A DNA stretch of 7,233 nucleotides from JBGPIT01 sp041485125 (GTDB lineage: Bacteria; Desulfobacterota; Binatia; UTPRO1): contig JBGPIT010000264.1 of the NCBI GenBank assembly GCA_041485125.1, forward strand, positions 1 through 7,233. Reading direction: 5' to 3'. Shown piece after piece: positions 5,872-7,233 of this stretch. Position 1 is the first letter of the stretch; each line of letters begins with the position of its first letter. A program made the position numbers and the translations under genes. The notes under the pieces were generated by a model that ran no database searches, was not told where the DNA came from, and worked only from the letters and a program-made list of their open reading frames with translations.

Positions 5872-7233
5872 TCAAGGATTCAACACGGACTTCACGCTCA
5901 AGGTGAGGCGTCCGAGACCGGGCAGGCCGGCGGTGGTGTTCACCCCGGGCTGGCTGGTGTGCGGAACGCAGAACAACGCGCCGAATTTCGGCGTCGACCG
6001 GTTGCCGCACGGCACGCTCGCCGCGCCCGCCGCGGTCGCGCTGCCGCCGCCGCAGAAGACGCCGGCGGTCACCTGGTCCGGGCAGTCGGCAATCGTGGTG
6101 CACGGCTCCTCGTTGTTGGTGCCGCGGAAGCAGTGCGTGCCGATGACGCCGTTGTCGGGGAAGCACTCCCGCCGCTTGCTGATGCAGGTCTGACTCGGTG
6201 CGCAGAGCGGGCACGAGCCGCCCTGCGACGGCGGTCGGCAGTCATTGTTGATCGAGCAGGTGCGGTACCGTTCGATCGAGCAGAGGGTGTCGGTCGGACC
6301 GGTCGTGCACTGCGCCTCGCCGGCCGAGTCGGTGTCGGCAGGGTTGAGTCGACAGATGTTGTTCGTGCACGCATTCGGCGCGCTGTCGGCGCCGTCGATG
6401 CTGCAGGTCGAGCTGTCACACTCGCTGCCGATCGTGCAGGCTGCGCCGGCGTTGGCACCGCCGAGGCAGCGCGTGCCGCCGCAGATTCCCGGCGTGCCGA
6501 CGGGGCTCTCCGGACAATCCGCGTCCGAGAAGCACGGATCCTCGTTCGGATTGTTGCAGGTGTCGCAGAAGCACTTGCGGGGCGTCAGCAGGCTCGCTCG
6601 GCAGGTCGGGCTGGCGGCGGAGAGACTCGCGGTCGTGACTCCCGTCGTGATCGGCAACGTGATCGGCAGCTGGCCTTGCTGGGCCGCCGCGAACGGCGGA
6701 CAGTCCAAGCTGACCGGACCGAACACGGTGTGCGCACCGTTCACGGTGCACGGCTGGCCGATGCGCGGGCCGTCGTCGCAGCAGCGGCCGCCCCCGCAGT
6801 TGCCCGGCACGCAGCGCGGGCACGGCTGCGCGATCGCCTCAGCGCCGTAGCCACCGACGTACGGCTTGGCGATCAACGAGATGTGCGTCGCGCCGCTGCT
6901 GTCCTCGATGTTGACGGTGCCCGTAATGGGACCCTTGACCTCGCTCGTCACGCACGTCGGGATGCCGCCTGCCGAGATCGGCAACGGCGCGCCGAAGAAG
7001 AAGGAGCACGGTCCGGTCGCGCCGGCGTTGGTGCAATCGGCGTTGGTCGTGCACTGGATCCAGGTCTTGTCCACGCACCGGTGGTTGTCGAAGACGGCGT
7101 TGGTGCCGGCGTTGGCGATCGGTCCGTTCAAGTCGCACTCGCCGCACGGATGGTTGGCGTTGTCACAACCCGAGACCGCGAGCGTCAGCCGCACCAACGA
7201 CGGGATCGAGAAGTCGTTCGCGATCCCCGTCCA
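5872..7233 (-). CDS. cysteine-rich modular protein of unknown function, C-terminal part (5' truncated by window edge)
   Basis: The frame is open to the window edge, so the 453 visible residues are a C-terminal part; the TTG at 7197 is internal and the true start and any signal peptide are outside. I count 42 cysteines (about 9%). Many fall into a spaced pattern C-x9-C-x5-[D/E]C-x(4-10)-C: full units at residues 256-277 (RCLGG...) and 368-394, partial units at 53-76, 234-251 and 326-341, with the short core QCTTNADC, PCFSDADC, ACTIGSEC, TCSINNDC or PCTTIADC. Residues about 163-210 form a cysteine-poor, probably beta-rich stretch (QLPITLPITTGVTTASL). The protein ends AGLPGLGRLTLSVKSVLNP, and an RLTL motif also occurs at residues 15-18. 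Cysteine-dense, Asn/Gly/Asp-rich, tryptophan-poor composition suggests a disulfide-bonded extracytoplasmic protein. No enzymatic motif or membrane segment is seen. From memory, similar proteins occur as paralogues in uncultured deltaproteobacterial/Binatota genomes; function is unknown. Confidence 0.8.
   Translation of the reverse strand, partial: WTGIANDFSIPSLVRLTLAVSGCDNANHPCGECDLNGPIANAGTNAVFDNHRCVDKTWIQCTTNADCTNAGATGPCSFFFGAPLPISAGGIPTCVTSEVKGPITGTVNIEDSSGATHISLIAKPYVGGYGAEAIAQPCPRCVPGNCGGGRCCDDGPRIGQPCTVNGAHTVFGPVSLDCPPFAAAQQGQLPITLPITTGVTTASLSAASPTCRASLLTPRKCFCDTCNNPNEDPCFSDADCPESPVGTPGICGGTRCLGGANAGAACTIGSECDSSTCSIDGADSAPNACTNNICRLNPADTDSAGEAQCTTGPTDTLCSIERYRTCSINNDCRPPSQGGSCPLCAPSQTCISKRRECFPDNGVIGTHCFRGTNNEEPCTTIADCPDQVTAGVFCGGGSATAAGAASVPCGNRSTPKFGALFCVPHTSQPGVNTTAGLPGLGRLTLSVKSVLNP
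7023..7115 (-). repeat. four copies of the 9-mer CCAACGCCG inside the cysteine-rich gene
   Basis: CGGCGTTGG on the plus strand (CCAACGCCG on the coding strand) occurs at 7023-7031, 7038-7046, 7095-7103 and 7107-7115, with one more copy at 6447-6455. The copies encode Asn-Ala pairs (ANAG, TNA, TNADC, TNAG) around the first cysteine module. They may be the trace of short repeat expansion or only codon-level low complexity. Confidence 0.45.

Noticed and set aside
6245..6850. 201-residue plus-strand open frame opposite the cysteine-rich gene
   Set aside because: The minus strand shows regularly spaced cysteine modules and a coherent C-terminus; the plus frame has no motif or start signal. The minus call is preferred.

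Overview
The window is a GC-rich bacterial chromosome segment (GTG and TTG starts, almost exclusively G/C third positions, long antisense shadow frames). I infer an uncultured Gram-negative lineage of the former Deltaproteobacteria type, for example Candidatus Binatota (Desulfobacterota_B) or Myxococcota. The basis is the GC content, a FadD19-type acyl-CoA synthetase, and a large cysteine-rich protein with spaced 'DC' modules that I associate with such genomes. No 16S or other phylogenetic marker was tested, so this is a weak assignment.

Positions 1-3992 (plus strand) hold a compact housekeeping block: the 3' end of holB (DNA polymerase III delta prime), ricT/PSP1, metG (methionyl-tRNA synthetase) and tatD (metal-dependent DNase). 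The first three genes overlap or touch (GTGA/TGA junction at 633-636; 11-bp overlap at 1471-1481), so they are almost certainly co-transcribed and translationally coupled. tatD follows after 86 bp. The order holB, ricT, metG, tatD is also known from Bacillus, where other genes are interspersed, so this is an old conserved neighbourhood linking replication, RNA processing and translation.

Positions 4068-7233 (minus strand) hold two genes convergent with tatD: a FadD19-like acyl-CoA synthetase (4068-5720) and, upstream of it, the 3' part of a very cysteine-rich, probably extracytoplasmic protein of unknown function (5872 to beyond the window edge). The 151-bp gap between them contains an 11-bp perfect inverted repeat, an 18-bp perfect palindrome with a third matching arm, and a 10-bp palindrome at the start codon. 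This is the most structured non-coding DNA in the window.

I see no mobile element, CRISPR array, tRNA or rRNA, and no gene-free stretch above 300 bases. I did not find a convincing new multi-gene system. The best candidate for undescribed biology is the cysteine-module protein, followed by the palindrome-rich region upstream of the acyl-CoA synthetase.
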